A stretch of 64,000 nucleotides of DNA from Lentisphaerota bacterium (GTDB taxonomy: Bacteria; Verrucomicrobiota; Lentisphaeria; Victivallales; Victivallaceae), in contig SUWF01000013.1 in the NCBI GenBank assembly GCA_015061575.1, positions 1-64,000 of the forward strand, written 5' to 3'. The position numbers were made by a program, and so were the translations under genes. Positions 28,201 through 36,863 of this stretch are shown here, one piece after another (within the stretch, counting starts at the first letter, position 1; each line of letters begins with the position of its first letter). The notes beneath the pieces were generated by a model, which was not told the origin of the DNA, searched no databases, and worked only from the letters and a program-made list of their open reading frames with translations.

Positions 28201-28672
28201 CATCTACATAAGCGCCGTACTGGGCGCCGAACTTTATGAGCGCGAAGCCTCGCACCGCTTCCCCTATCGTGCAGTGGAATTTGATCCGGCGGTGGATAAG
28301 GTCTACCGCCAGATCCTCACTCAGATTCTCGCCGATGCCCGGGTGTGGGAGCTGCAGGCTCCGGAACAAGTCTACAGCGCACTCTGGAGCAATCAGGATA
28401 CGATCTATGTGCATTTGTTCAACGCCACCGGCGTACACATCAAAGCAGGCGAAAAGCTCGATCCCAAAGCTCCGGCCATACCGTATCCGGCCATTGCGGA
28501 GGATATGAGTTTTACGCTCAAATTGCCTGCTGCGCCCGCCGAAGTTACAGCTTACAGCCCCGACTTTGCGGGCGGCAAAGCGCTGGCCGCCAGCTTCCGG
28601 GATGGCCAACTGCAAGTCAAACTGCCCAGGGAGCTGCTCAAGAGCTACACCCTTATCCATGTAAAAAAATAA
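25289..28672 (+). CDS. Giant secreted putative glycoside hydrolase, paralogue C
   Basis: 1127 aa, ATG preceded by CAGGAG, signal peptide MKKLFTLFALLAGAVLFAG. It is collinear with paralogues A and B: beta-rich N-terminal ~450 residues (LIFDFNPIGAGDYCSSY, GQDATFRRSNL), IDHHDATLCWN, NGVDGFQIDELHYW and the Cys motif CSCEHCREKF near 611, then VLFSQASRDWGTG and the GATase-like C-terminal region (FAAAGNVVVITTLSGF). The DE pair before the Cys motif is kept. Operon position right behind the AGE epimerase is the strongest hint that the family acts on an N-acyl-sugar glycan. A terminator follows directly. Confidence 0.74.
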   Translation: MKKLFTLFALLAGAVLFAGDFTVTGEKNDLVIKYKGEVLVKSVDLTVPAQPDKFEYKVLPDGTRVWNAWNENPEYKFRREIALHSDDHLEITLSSNVPIHTTNRLRKLTLNIPYSFVQGGKYQALSGNGRSWSPVKGEFADNAPNKAFPKAPWRFLALEKAGKDLIFDFNPIGAGDYCSSYAGGAVRSVWIAERKNDTLELFSGSTVPVAHDFSGLKMTIRAGKFADYDKYHAMRAFTSYSNSIAPLGLYSFGESQVGDIYQAINLRSYTRRNRIGWVGFPELKAHSSNKEGAYYSHLAGQDATFRRSNLRPGFYIVTVGAGNGSGTGNNFSVSVNGQELQKNISVKPNTIHLASKVFHVGNDGIIDIKFDGKFIVSTIGLQFLIADAEDFSCHRGFWVVDGFEPASIYRNIDYKKAPVWSLAADTFALPVPGKEASNAANNIKKEVLLPDSSAPELAWTRGGHWFKVLSNSSTLSEADTPEKAERLLKSKTDGKKYSAVMFSGMHSRHTYINHLQRGLDAFKVMCAAADKFDLKVIDHHDATLCWNIDAGFRAMGELLHECCRDIKTMLPDPQLCPSSPEFSDRYSNYLIELVKNGVDGFQIDELHYWPTGCSCEHCREKFLAATGCYFPVNELDKNVDNKFSELMRYWFEWRKAAVADWFVELRKRCMPYNKNLLLSMYTTHWGFSRSLVRYNACHDLFELARAINYFGTEVMSRNPLMTFRSLLPFRRMKNVLTLTYQSPVWAWIYASGHPQIYAGWAASNMANQVALLPELVCKPGQADFMQFDTSKANMPRTGVTAHAKIAVLFSQASRDWGTGISFENELFGLAQTLDAENISYEFICDNQLNSKDLSKYSALLLATSTALSNKSVKVIKDFAAAGNVVVITTLSGFYDEMGRKQKVWPFKEVFNFTPHLSKSIKVEQLMDSKLMRPVALRKLNGQVSDVTRYGVTKQGGKLPLTVEKAFGKGKFIYISAVLGAELYEREASHRFPYRAVEFDPAVDKVYRQILTQILADARVWELQAPEQVYSALWSNQDTIYVHLFNATGVHIKAGEKLDPKAPAIPYPAIAEDMSFTLKLPAAPAEVTAYSPDFAGGKALAASFRDGQLQVKLPRELLKSYTLIHVKK

Positions 28673-28679
28673 CCCCGGT

Positions 28680-28718
28680 TCCTGCGGTTGATCCTGGCAG
28701 TCAACCGCAGGACCTTTT
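28680..28718 (+). terminator. Terminator after paralogue C
   Basis: TCCTGCGGTTGA (28680-28691) and TCAACCGCAGGA (28701-28712) form a perfect 12-bp stem with a 9-nt loop, followed by CCTTTTG. It starts 8 nt after the stop codon. Confidence 0.8.
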
Positions 28719-28727
28719 GTCAAAAAA

Positions 28728-29237
28728 ATGCGTTTATTTTTTCTGATTTTATACAAATTAAAGAAGTTGACCGGCAAGTTGAGCAACCGCTGGCGAAGTG
28801 CATATTATGCATATATATTTTCAAGCTGCGGCCGCAAGCGTCCCCGCATTGCCCGTCAGGTGGTATTTTCTTATCCGCAAAACATCGCCTGCGGCGAAGC
28901 ATTGATTGTCAATCCGCAGGTATATTTTGCCGCCAAAGGCGGTATTGAACTGGGCGACAACGTTACCATCAGCGCCGGAGCAAAAATTTTAAGCAGCTCC
29001 TTACAAGCTGTTGACGGAGCGGTCAGCCGCAAACATATCCACAAAAAAGTCACTATCGGCAGCAACGTCTGGCTGGGTGCCGGCTGCATAATCTGCCCGG
29101 GTGTGACCATTGGCGACAACGTGATAGTCGCCGCCGGTGCCATCGTGACCAAAGATTTGCCCGGCGATCACATCTACGCCGGGATCCCTGCTAAAATGCT
29201 GCGGCCGTTGGCGGAAAAAAATCCGGAAAATTTGTAA
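28728..29237 (+). CDS. Hexapeptide-repeat acyltransferase
   Basis: 169 aa. Left-handed beta-helix hexapeptides are visible across ~60-150: FAAKGGIELGDNVTISAGAKI, then KVTIGSNVWLGAGCIICPGVTIGDNVIVAAGAIVTKDLPGDHIYAGIPAKMLRP, the typical end of maltose/galactoside O-acetyltransferase and WbbJ-like enzymes. The conserved active-site region before the helix end contains KHIHKKV. It probably acetylates a sugar, perhaps in LPS. The first ~45 residues are basic and not typical of the family. Confidence 0.9.
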   Translation: MRLFFLILYKLKKLTGKLSNRWRSAYYAYIFSSCGRKRPRIARQVVFSYPQNIACGEALIVNPQVYFAAKGGIELGDNVTISAGAKILSSSLQAVDGAVSRKHIHKKVTIGSNVWLGAGCIICPGVTIGDNVIVAAGAIVTKDLPGDHIYAGIPAKMLRPLAEKNPENL

Positions 29238-29261
29238 AGCAAACGCTGAAAAGTCATCATC

Positions 29262-29305
29262 AACATCCGTTGGGCCGCCTGATCGGGCCGGACGGATGTT
29301 TTTTA
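29262..29305. terminator. Bidirectional terminator between acyltransferase and lepB
   Basis: AACATCCGT (29262-29270) and ACGGATGTT (29292-29300) enclose a second GC-rich stem and are followed by TTTTATT on the plus strand. The convergent lepB stop codon (29303-29305) abuts it. Confidence 0.8.
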
Positions 29306-30538
29306 TTGCAAGTACATGCTCTTGAAAGTTCTTATGCCGGGCTGGCCGGTGGGCACCTGCAGCGGAGCAGCTTTATCGATCCGGCCCCAGCGGCGGGACA
29401 GCGGCCAGAAAATCACCGCCGGACGCCCGATCAAATTTTGCCGGGGCACCGGTCCCCATACCCGGCTGTCGGCACTGAAGCGGGTATTGTCGCCCAGCAT
29501 AAAGTAGTGATCCTGCGGCACGGTGTATTCTTCATTGCTGCTGCGCAAAAAATGCGTCAACCCCGGTATCTGCGTACAGTGTCCCTGATAACCGCCCAAA
29601 CCGGAATAAAGCTTTTTCATATTGGGAGCCAACTCATAAACCGGCACAAACTTTTCAGCGCCATGCGGTTTGACCATCAATACCTGATCAACGATCTTGA
29701 GGATATCCAGCGGCAGACCGACCAGCCGTTTGATGTAATAACCGCCGCTGTCGCTGGGGCGTTCGCCGCCCGGGCCGACGATGTTTTCGGTGGCAAAGAC
29801 CATTACATCGCCCCGCTGCGGCGGACGCAAATGCAAACTCAAGCGGTTGACAAACAAATGGTCGCCATCCGAAAGAAATCCATCCAGCACCTTGCCGCGC
29901 CACACCACCCCTGGTGCCAGATCGGCATATTCAGCGACTTTGCCCGGCGCGCCCGGCAGCACCACTTGCGAACCGTTGGAAAGCGGGATCAAAGTGGAGT
30001 CAAAAATCGCCAATTCTTTGACGGGATAGATCTCGCTGCCGATGGCGGCGATCTGCGTTTTAAGATCCACCTTGGCTTCCCGGATCGAAAAGGCCAGATA
30101 GTTGCCCAATTTGCCCAATTTGCCGAACCACGGCAGCACGCCATCGCTGGAGCGGGCTTTATCGGTATTGATATAATGTATACCATAAAGTGTTGGCTGC
30201 ATGGAGCTTGTAGGAATCTTAAATGGTTGGAAAAATAGCGCCCGGATCCCGAACGCCACCATCAGTGCCACGGCCAGAATATCAAGGATCTCCCGCATGG
30301 AACTGTGTGGTGAATACTTTTTGAGGGTATTTTCGGCACTTTCCATCCACTGACTGCAGGCATTTTTTTCGGGTTGAGCAGCAAGTTTCCGGCCCGCTTC
30401 CAGCAGAGCGTCCAGCTCCTGAACAGCGTTTTCCGGCAGAATATCTTCGTCGGTGTGCTGAAAATTTTTCAAAGTTGCACAACGTTTTCTGATATTTTTG
30501 CGCAGCCGCCAATTTTTTATATATTCTGAAATTTTCAC
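29303..30538 (-). CDS. lepB: Signal peptidase I
   Basis: 411 aa from a GTG at 30538, chosen because AAGGT lies 8 nt upstream; a TTG at 30559 also fits. The catalytic Ser lies in IPTSSMQPTL after one membrane helix (DILAVALMVAFGIRALFF), the catalytic Lys in YYIKRLVGLPLD, and the C-terminal box is GDNTRFSADSRVWGPV. About 100 residues of charged cytoplasmic N-terminal extension and a long insertion make it larger than E. coli LepB (324 aa). It cleaves signal peptides of exported proteins. The lepA stop lies 24 nt upstream; lepA-lepB pairing is common. Confidence 0.93.
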   Translation of the reverse strand: MKISEYIKNWRLRKNIRKRCATLKNFQHTDEDILPENAVQELDALLEAGRKLAAQPEKNACSQWMESAENTLKKYSPHSSMREILDILAVALMVAFGIRALFFQPFKIPTSSMQPTLYGIHYINTDKARSSDGVLPWFGKLGKLGNYLAFSIREAKVDLKTQIAAIGSEIYPVKELAIFDSTLIPLSNGSQVVLPGAPGKVAEYADLAPGVVWRGKVLDGFLSDGDHLFVNRLSLHLRPPQRGDVMVFATENIVGPGGERPSDSGGYYIKRLVGLPLDILKIVDQVLMVKPHGAEKFVPVYELAPNMKKLYSGLGGYQGHCTQIPGLTHFLRSSNEEYTVPQDHYFMLGDNTRFSADSRVWGPVPRQNLIGRPAVIFWPLSRRWGRIDKAAPLQVPTGQPGIRTFKSMYLQ

Positions 30539-30562
30539 CGCTGTAACCTTATTTTCCAACTG

Positions 30563-32362
30563 TCAATTATCGTCATCACTGTTGCGCAGTACGGCTACGA
30601 ATGCTTCCTGCGGAATATTGACCTGCCCGATCATTTTCATGCGCTTTTTACCCTCTTTCTGCTTTTCCAGCAGCTTGCGTTTACGGGTAATATCGCCGCC
30701 GTAGCACTTGGCCAGCACGTTTTTGCGCAGCTGCCGGATCGTTTCCCGGGCCACGACTTTGCCGCCGATAGCGGCCTGAATGGCAATCTGGAACTGCTGA
30801 GCCGGGATCACATCTTTGAGCCGTTCGCAGATCTGGCGGCCCCGGCCGTAGGCCATATCGGCGTGGACGATCGATGCAAAGGCATCCACCGGTTCGCCGT
30901 TGACCAGAATATCGAGCTTGACGAGTTTATCGGCCCGGTATCCGGCGGGTTCATAATCCATACTGCCATAGCCGCGGGTAATGCTTTTGAGCTTATCATG
31001 GAAATCGATAAGTATTTCGTGCATCGGCAATTCAGCAGTAATGATAACGTGATTGGCATCTACAGAATCCGTGCGGGTGCAAATCCCGCGCTTGCTCATG
31101 ATCAGATTCATCACATCGCCGATATAAGTATTGGGCAGCATCAAACGGGCCACGATCAGCGGTTCTTCGATGCGGTCGATCCCGGAGGGATCCGGCAGAT
31201 AGACCGGGTTATCGACTTCCACCATCGAGCCGTCTTTCAAATAAACGTGATAGATCACGCTGGGATAAGTGGCAATAATATCCATATTGTATTCCCGGCG
31301 CAGCCGCTCCTGGATGATTTCCATGTGCAGCAGCCCCAGAAATCCGCAGCGGAAGCCGAAGCCCAAAGCCGCCGAACTTTCGGCCTGATAGATAAATGCA
31401 GCATCGTTGAGCTGCAGTTTGCTCATCGAAAATTTCAGCTGGTCATAGTCCGCACTGTCGATCGGATAGATCCCGCTGAAAACCATCGGCCGCACCTCTT
31501 TAAAACCCGGCAGCGGTTCTTCGCACGGGGTTTTGGCCAAAGTTACAGTATCGCCGATTTTGGTATCGGAAGGGCTTTTGATATTGGGGATCAGGTAGCC
31601 GACTTCACCGGCGCTGAGGCTTTCGGCGGGGCGCATTTCGGGGCTGAAAAAGCCGACTTCTTTGATTTCGCTTTCCAAACCGGAGCTGAACAATTTCAGC
31701 CGGTCGCCGCGTTTGAATGCTCCGGACATCACCCGCACATAAACCACCACGCCCCGGAACGCATCGTAAGTGGAGTCAAAAATCAACGCCCGCGGCCCGC
31801 CGGGCACTTCCTCCGGCGGCGGGATCCGGTTGACCACCGCTTCAAACAACTCCGGCACCCCCTCGCCGGTTTTGCCGGAAACGCACAACGCTTCTTCCCG
31901 GGGGATGGCCAGAACTTCTTCCATTTGTTCGTAACAAAGTTCCAGATTGGCGGCGGGCAAGTCGATCTTGTTGATCAAAGGTATGATATGCAGATTTTCC
32001 TTGAATGCCAGATTCACATTGGCCACCGTTTGCGCCTGCACACCCTGCGTGGCATCGATCAGCAGCAGAGCGCCTTCGCAAGCGCCCAGCGAACGGCTGA
32101 CTTCGTAGTTGAAGTCAACGTGTCCGGGGGTATCGATCAGATTGATCTGATATTCTTCGCCGTCACTTGCGGTGTAACGCATCCGCACGGGGTGGGATTT
32201 GATGGTGATCCCCCGTTCCCGTTCCAGATCCATACCGTCAAGGAGCTGGTCTTGCATTTCCCGTTTTTCCACCGTGCCGGTGTATTCCAGCAGCCGGTCG
32301 GCCAACGTGGATTTGCCGTGGTCGATATGCGCAATGATCGAAAAATTACGGATATGTTTCAA
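30563..32362 (-). CDS. lepA: Elongation factor 4 (LepA)
   Basis: 599 aa from a TTG at 32362, exactly the usual LepA length; GGGAG lies upstream and the product starts (M)[18 protein letters not shown] as in other LepA proteins. The open frame to 32443 adds 27 unlikely residues. G1 [10 protein letters not shown]3 DTPGHVDF and G4 NKID are present, followed by the EF-G-like domains and the LepA-specific C-terminus ([17 protein letters not shown]). This translational GTPase back-translocates or rescues stalled ribosomes. Confidence 0.97.
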   Translation of the reverse strand: MKHIRNFSIIAHIDHGKSTLADRLLEYTGTVEKREMQDQLLDGMDLERERGITIKSHPVRMRYTASDGEEYQINLIDTPGHVDFNYEVSRSLGACEGALLLIDATQGVQAQTVANVNLAFKENLHIIPLINKIDLPAANLELCYEQMEEVLAIPREEALCVSGKTGEGVPELFEAVVNRIPPPEEVPGGPRALIFDSTYDAFRGVVVYVRVMSGAFKRGDRLKLFSSGLESEIKEVGFFSPEMRPAESLSAGEVGYLIPNIKSPSDTKIGDTVTLAKTPCEEPLPGFKEVRPMVFSGIYPIDSADYDQLKFSMSKLQLNDAAFIYQAESSAALGFGFRCGFLGLLHMEIIQERLRREYNMDIIATYPSVIYHVYLKDGSMVEVDNPVYLPDPSGIDRIEEPLIVARLMLPNTYIGDVMNLIMSKRGICTRTDSVDANHVIITAELPMHEILIDFHDKLKSITRGYGSMDYEPAGYRADKLVKLDILVNGEPVDAFASIVHADMAYGRGRQICERLKDVIPAQQFQIAIQAAIGGKVVARETIRQLRKNVLAKCYGGDITRKRKLLEKQKEGKKRMKMIGQVNIPQEAFVAVLRNSDDDN

Positions 32363-32447
32363 TGGTATTTCTCCCGATTTAGCAAATTTTTCTGTACACA
32401 ACAACAATTCCTTATAATATAGCACAAAATCGGCTATTTTCAAAAAC

Positions 32448-34049
32448 TTACTTTACGTCAAAGTAGTTCTTACCGCTGCTGAGCGATACTTTCAGCGGAA
32501 CTTTTAAAGTCATGGCATTTTCCATAGCGCTGCGCAGCAGTCCGGCGGCGGTATCTTGCTCCGTTTCCGGCACAGTCAGCAGCAGCTCGTCATGCACCTG
32601 CAGCAGCAAACCGCCGGCTATGCGGATTTGCTTCAGCGCCCGATCCACTTTGATCATCGCAAGTTTCATAAGCTCAGCTGCGGTACCCTGAATGGGGGTA
32701 TTCAAAGCGGCCCGTTCGCCGAAACTGCGCACGGCAAAAATCTTGCTTTTCAGCTCGGGCAGCTGGCGGCGCCGCCCGAACAAAGTTTCCACATAGCCTT
32801 GCTGTTTAGCAGTTTTGATAGTTTTTTCGAGATAATTTTTTACCGCCGAATACTTGGCAAAATAGTTGTCGATATATTCCTGCGCCGCCTTTTGCGGAAT
32901 TTGCAGATCGTTGCCCAGCGCAAATGCCGACATACCGTAAACAATGCCGAAGTTGACTGCCTTGGCCTGACGGCGCATTTCAGGAGTAACTGCTTCGGGG
33001 GCAACGTCAAAGATCTGCGATGCGGTCACAGTGTGGATATCTTCGTTGCGCTGAAAAGCAGCGATCATCACCGGATCATCGGCCATGTGCGCAAGGATGC
33101 GCAATTCGATCTGCGAGTAATCTGCATCCAGAAATACATAGCCATCCTGCGCATGAAAAAACTTTCTGATCACCCCGCCGTATTCGTTGCTGCCGGGCAG
33201 GTTCTGCAGATTCGGTTCCGAACTGGAAAGCCGCCCGGTAGCCGTATTGGTCTGATTGAAAACGGTGTGGATCCTGCCGTCGCTGTCCAGATATTTGAGC
33301 AATCCTTCCACATAGGTGGAATTGAGTTTGCTCAATTTGCGGTAGTGCAGGATCCGGTCGATGACCGGGTGCTGAGTGCTGATTTTTTTCAACGCTTCCG
33401 CATCCGTGGAGCGGGCATTTTTACCTTTTTTGCCGACGGGTTCCAAGGCGAGTTTTTCAAACAACACCTCGCTGAGCTGCTTGGGCGAATTGAGGTTGAA
33501 CTGGCAGCTGCACTGCTGAAAAATTTCTGTTTCCAGCTGCCTGATGGAGTTGGTCAACTCGCCGCCGAATTGCCGCAATGCTTTATCATCCAGCGCAATG
33601 CCTGTTTTTTCCATATCGTTTAATATGCTGATCAACGGCATTTCGATATTTTGAAACAAATCGTTACCGGCGAGTTTTTCGCTCAAAACCTTGTAGAGCT
33701 GCCAGAGCATTCCGGCGGCATCTTCCTCCGGCGCGGCATCGGGAAAAAACTTGGCCCAACACTCCGGCAGCGCAGCATCGCCCAGCGTATGATCAAGCAG
33801 ATGACAGGCTATATTCACATCAAACCAGCGATCGATATCATCAATGACCAGTTCCGGATAGTTTTTCAACAGCTTTTTCAGGTCAAAAACGATATATTTT
33901 TCCGCTTTTTGCGCAATAAATCCCGGCAATTCTGCCGCTGTCAATGTTTGCGGACAGCCCGCATCGGCCCCAGACTCAAACACCACAGCCTGCAACGTTT
34001 TTCCGGCCGGCTCCTCCAGCAGCACTGCATACATAAGGCGATACCTCAC
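32448..34049 (-). CDS. polA: DNA polymerase I, Klenow-like form without 5' nuclease
   Basis: 533 aa, against ~900 in most PolA proteins. The family A polymerase core is complete: motif [16 protein letters not shown], motif [19 protein letters not shown] and motif C QVHDELLL, plus [14 protein letters not shown]. The first ~130 residues are a shrunken 3'-5' exonuclease domain in which I see no DxE metal site, so proofreading is probably lost. The 5' nuclease domain is absent, with no open frame for it directly upstream; a separate exonuclease gene may exist elsewhere. The GTG start overlaps the Nif3 stop as GTGA. Confidence 0.93.
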   Translation of the reverse strand: MRYRLMYAVLLEEPAGKTLQAVVFESGADAGCPQTLTAAELPGFIAQKAEKYIVFDLKKLLKNYPELVIDDIDRWFDVNIACHLLDHTLGDAALPECWAKFFPDAAPEEDAAGMLWQLYKVLSEKLAGNDLFQNIEMPLISILNDMEKTGIALDDKALRQFGGELTNSIRQLETEIFQQCSCQFNLNSPKQLSEVLFEKLALEPVGKKGKNARSTDAEALKKISTQHPVIDRILHYRKLSKLNSTYVEGLLKYLDSDGRIHTVFNQTNTATGRLSSSEPNLQNLPGSNEYGGVIRKFFHAQDGYVFLDADYSQIELRILAHMADDPVMIAAFQRNEDIHTVTASQIFDVAPEAVTPEMRRQAKAVNFGIVYGMSAFALGNDLQIPQKAAQEYIDNYFAKYSAVKNYLEKTIKTAKQQGYVETLFGRRRQLPELKSKIFAVRSFGERAALNTPIQGTAAELMKLAMIKVDRALKQIRIAGGLLLQVHDELLLTVPETEQDTAAGLLRSAMENAMTLKVPLKVSLSSGKNYFDVK

Positions 34050-34810
34050 AATCCGGTCGGCAAATCCAGAAAGAGCGTCGCCACATCAAGTTTTCCGTCC
34101 GCAAGCTTCTGCAGCGCCTGCACGCCGTGGACTTCGCTGTTGTAGTGGCCGAGCGCAATCACATGGATCTTATTTTCCTGCACAACGTGGTACATTACAT
34201 GGTCAAATTCACCGGTGATCAGCACATCGGCTCCGGAAGCAATGGCGCACTCCAAACCATCCACGCCGCCGCCACCGGAAACAACAGCAACCTTGCTTAC
34301 GAGGTCATTTTTCAGCGGTGATGCGTAAATTTTAAATTCTTTACCGACGGCAGTTTTCTGCGCCAATTCGGCTAATTGCACCGGAGCAGTCTGCCCCAGC
34401 ACGCCAATATCCATGCCGTGATAAGGAAAAAACATCTGCCGGTCGCTCAAACCTGCCAGATCGGCCAGCACTGCGTTGTTGCCATATTCCTTGTGCGCAT
34501 CCAGCGGCAGATGCACTGCATAAAGCGCCAGATCGTTTTTGTAGAGTCCGGCCAGCCGCTGCCCGTTGACTCCGGATAAATATTTGAGCCCGCCCCCCCA
34601 GCTTAAACCGTGATGCACCAATAACATATCAGCTCCGGCCCGGGCGGCGGCTTCGATACTTTTGCCGCAGGCATCCACCGCAAAAGCGATTTTGCGGCAG
34701 ACCCGACTGGCATCGCCGCACACCTGCAAACCGTTATTGGAGGGATCGGCGGCAAAATTTTCAAGCTGCAGTATCTGGTTATAAAAATCAGCGACTTGGG
34801 CTATATTCAT
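34046..34810 (-). CDS. Nif3-like dinuclear metal centre protein
   Basis: 254 aa. The NIF3/DUF34 family (YbgI/YqfO type) is recognised from DPSNNGLQVCGD, the metal site MLLVHHGLSWGG, AVHLPLDAH, and the C-terminal VLITGEFDHVMYHVVQENKIHVIALGHYNSEVHGV. The paired His and the late GHYNSE supply dinuclear metal ligands. The family forms hexameric toroids; its function is unsettled. Its ATG overlaps the upstream gene stop as ATGA and its own stop overlaps polA, so three genes are translationally coupled. Confidence 0.93.
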   Translation of the reverse strand: MNIAQVADFYNQILQLENFAADPSNNGLQVCGDASRVCRKIAFAVDACGKSIEAAARAGADMLLVHHGLSWGGGLKYLSGVNGQRLAGLYKNDLALYAVHLPLDAHKEYGNNAVLADLAGLSDRQMFFPYHGMDIGVLGQTAPVQLAELAQKTAVGKEFKIYASPLKNDLVSKVAVVSGGGGVDGLECAIASGADVLITGEFDHVMYHVVQENKIHVIALGHYNSEVHGVQALQKLADGKLDVATLFLDLPTGL

Positions 34811-35721
34811 AGTGTTTTTGCTCCTTCTTCGAGTCGTTGGTTGATCAGTTGCCAGCGCAGATCGTTACCCTGCGGCATAACTCCGGCGGCCAGCGATTGG
34901 ATCTCCTGCACTGTCATACGGAAAAGTACGGCATCGGGTTTTTGGACATGGTTACGCAGCAAAAAGCTCCGGGCTTTGCGCATGATCAAAGCTATATACC
35001 AGCAGCGGCGCAAAAGATAAATGGGATAAATCGCCGCCGCCACCCAGAATATCCACATAGGCAACAATATAATACCCAATATGTTAAGCATCTGCACCAC
35101 CGGCAGCAGCAGGATCGGCAGCAAAAACAGCAATGCATCATATTTGCCGATAAAACAGCTGCCGAAAAATCTGCGCAATTTGGATCGGGCTGTCTGGTAG
35201 GCAAAGTATTCTTCAAAAAGCCATTCATCAACATGCTGATGCGCAGCGTGGGTAAGTTCATGCGCCGTCAATTCCCGCCGGTCATAGACCAGAAATTTTT
35301 GCTGACGGCGGAAAATCTTGCGGATAATAAACAGCGTAAGGTTGCTGGCCGGATCGCTCAAGGCGCAGCCGCCCCAGAGCGCACCGTTTTTTTCGTTGGC
35401 AAAAAATCCCGGCACCCAATCCGGCTGTACATCGTAAAGCTCTCCGGTCAGGCGCAAGGCTTCGTTGATGATCGGGCGGGGGATCCGGTTTTTGCCGGAT
35501 ATCATTATCCCCGGAGCGGGTTCGTAATCAACCGACTGCTGCAGATTTTTTTCCAATTCCTGCAACGCATTTTCCAAGCGCTCCAAACGCTGCGCAAACT
35601 CCGGAGCCGTTTCGTTAACTGCCGGGATCAAGCCCCGTTTATCCAGACGGCTCAGGAACTTGAGATCGCCGTTGGCTACGGCTGCAAGTTGTTGTTGATC
35701 AATCAATATCCTACCACTCAT
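34807..35721 (-). CDS. Membrane protein with HExxH zinc-protease motif
   Basis: 304 aa; I do not recognise the family. Residues ~30-65 predict a coiled coil. AHELTHAAHQHVDEWLFEEYFAYQTA (near 153-178) contains HELTH and a Glu about 17-20 residues later, the pattern of gluzincin-type zinc peptidases. Two or three hydrophobic helices follow (LLFLLPILLLPVVQMLNILG, then IILLPMWIFWVAAAIYPI). A membrane-anchored metalloprotease with a cytosolic active site is a reasonable reading, not an established one. It overlaps the Nif3 gene (ATGA). Confidence 0.7.
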   Translation of the reverse strand: MSGRILIDQQQLAAVANGDLKFLSRLDKRGLIPAVNETAPEFAQRLERLENALQELEKNLQQSVDYEPAPGIMISGKNRIPRPIINEALRLTGELYDVQPDWVPGFFANEKNGALWGGCALSDPASNLTLFIIRKIFRRQQKFLVYDRRELTAHELTHAAHQHVDEWLFEEYFAYQTARSKLRRFFGSCFIGKYDALLFLLPILLLPVVQMLNILGIILLPMWIFWVAAAIYPIYLLRRCWYIALIMRKARSFLLRNHVQKPDAVLFRMTVQEIQSLAAGVMPQGNDLRWQLINQRLEEGAKTL

Positions 35722-35752
35722 AAATCAATTCACCTGGCTCGCACAATATTTT

Positions 35753-36859
35753 TCAATCCTGCTCATCCTGATCGTAATGGTAGTTCCGGCGATTGGATTG
35801 ATCGTCGTTCTGCGGGCGTTGGCCTTTGCGGCGGTTGTTATTTTTGCGATGGTTCCGGCGATTATTTTTCTGATTGCGCTTATCGGAATTTTTCTGATTT
35901 TTTCCGTTGCTGCTGTTATGCGCTTCAGAAATATTTTCATTTTCTTCCGGAACAGCAGCCGCCGGTTCAGCGGCAAAGGTTTTAGCTCCGGCAATGATCG
36001 GTATTTCAAATACCGGTTTTTCTTCCTGCTGAACTTTTTTGGGTTCCGGCGCTTTGCCGCGCAGCCGGTATTTGAGTTCTGAAGCATGCAAAGTCACACT
36101 GCCGCCATCTTCCAATGACAGCGTGACCATTTGAGTAAGCATATTGCGGTCGGCGACCCGGCCCCGGCCTTTTTCGCACTCGCAGAGTTCGCCGCGGCGG
36201 GGCATGGATTTTTCCATTTCCACATAGCCTTCGTGTTCAAACTTCAGACAGCACTTGAGCCGTCCGCAAACTCCGGAAATGGTCGAAGGCGTCAGCGAGA
36301 GATCCTGATCTTTGGCCATTTTGACATTGATTGAATTAAATTCCCGCAGAAAACGGCTGCAGCACAGCACCTGTCCGCAAACGGCAATGCCGCCGCAAAT
36401 GCTGGTTTCGTCCCGCACGCCGATCTGGCGCAGATCCAGCCGGGTACCCAATGCGTGTGACAACTCTTTGACCAGTTCCCGGAAATCCACCCGGCCGTCG
36501 GCTGTGAACTGGATAGTCACCAACTTGCGGTCAAACGAGTAGCTGGCATTCAATAATTTCATGGGCAGGCCCATCTTTTCCACCATCTGGCAGGCAGTCC
36601 GGTAGGCACTCTTGGCATGTGCCTCATTTTCGGTGGCAGTGGCCCGGTCGATCACTGTGGCGATACGCTGGATCTCCGGCAGCGGCGAGGTCTGTTCAGT
36701 TGGCGCATCATTGAGCAGCACTCGCACTATCTGGACATATTCCAGCGAATAATCCCGCTTCAGAATGGCAAAATCGCCGGGTTTGAGAATCAAATCAACT
36801 GCGGCAAATGCTTCGCAAGTCATGCCGTTGGGCAGCCGGGTCAAATATATATTATTCAT
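35753..36859 (-). CDS. ricT: PSP1/RicT (YaaT) family protein
   Basis: 368 aa. Residues ~1-250 are the PSP1 domain with its Cys-rich signature GGIAVCGQVLCCSRFL, then LTPSTISGVCGRLKCCLKFEH; in RicT these cysteines help bind iron-sulfur clusters within the Ric complex that affects RNase Y. The C-terminal ~90 residues are disordered and rich in Asn, Arg, Lys and Gln, an RNA-binding-like tail absent from the shorter homologues. It starts 4 nt after the hydrogenase stop, so the two are likely co-expressed. Confidence 0.92.
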   Translation of the reverse strand: MNNIYLTRLPNGMTCEAFAAVDLILKPGDFAILKRDYSLEYVQIVRVLLNDAPTEQTSPLPEIQRIATVIDRATATENEAHAKSAYRTACQMVEKMGLPMKLLNASYSFDRKLVTIQFTADGRVDFRELVKELSHALGTRLDLRQIGVRDETSICGGIAVCGQVLCCSRFLREFNSINVKMAKDQDLSLTPSTISGVCGRLKCCLKFEHEGYVEMEKSMPRRGELCECEKGRGRVADRNMLTQMVTLSLEDGGSVTLHASELKYRLRGKAPEPKKVQQEEKPVFEIPIIAGAKTFAAEPAAAVPEENENISEAHNSSNGKNQKNSDKRNQKNNRRNHRKNNNRRKGQRPQNDDQSNRRNYHYDQDEQD

Positions 36860-36863
36860 AAAC

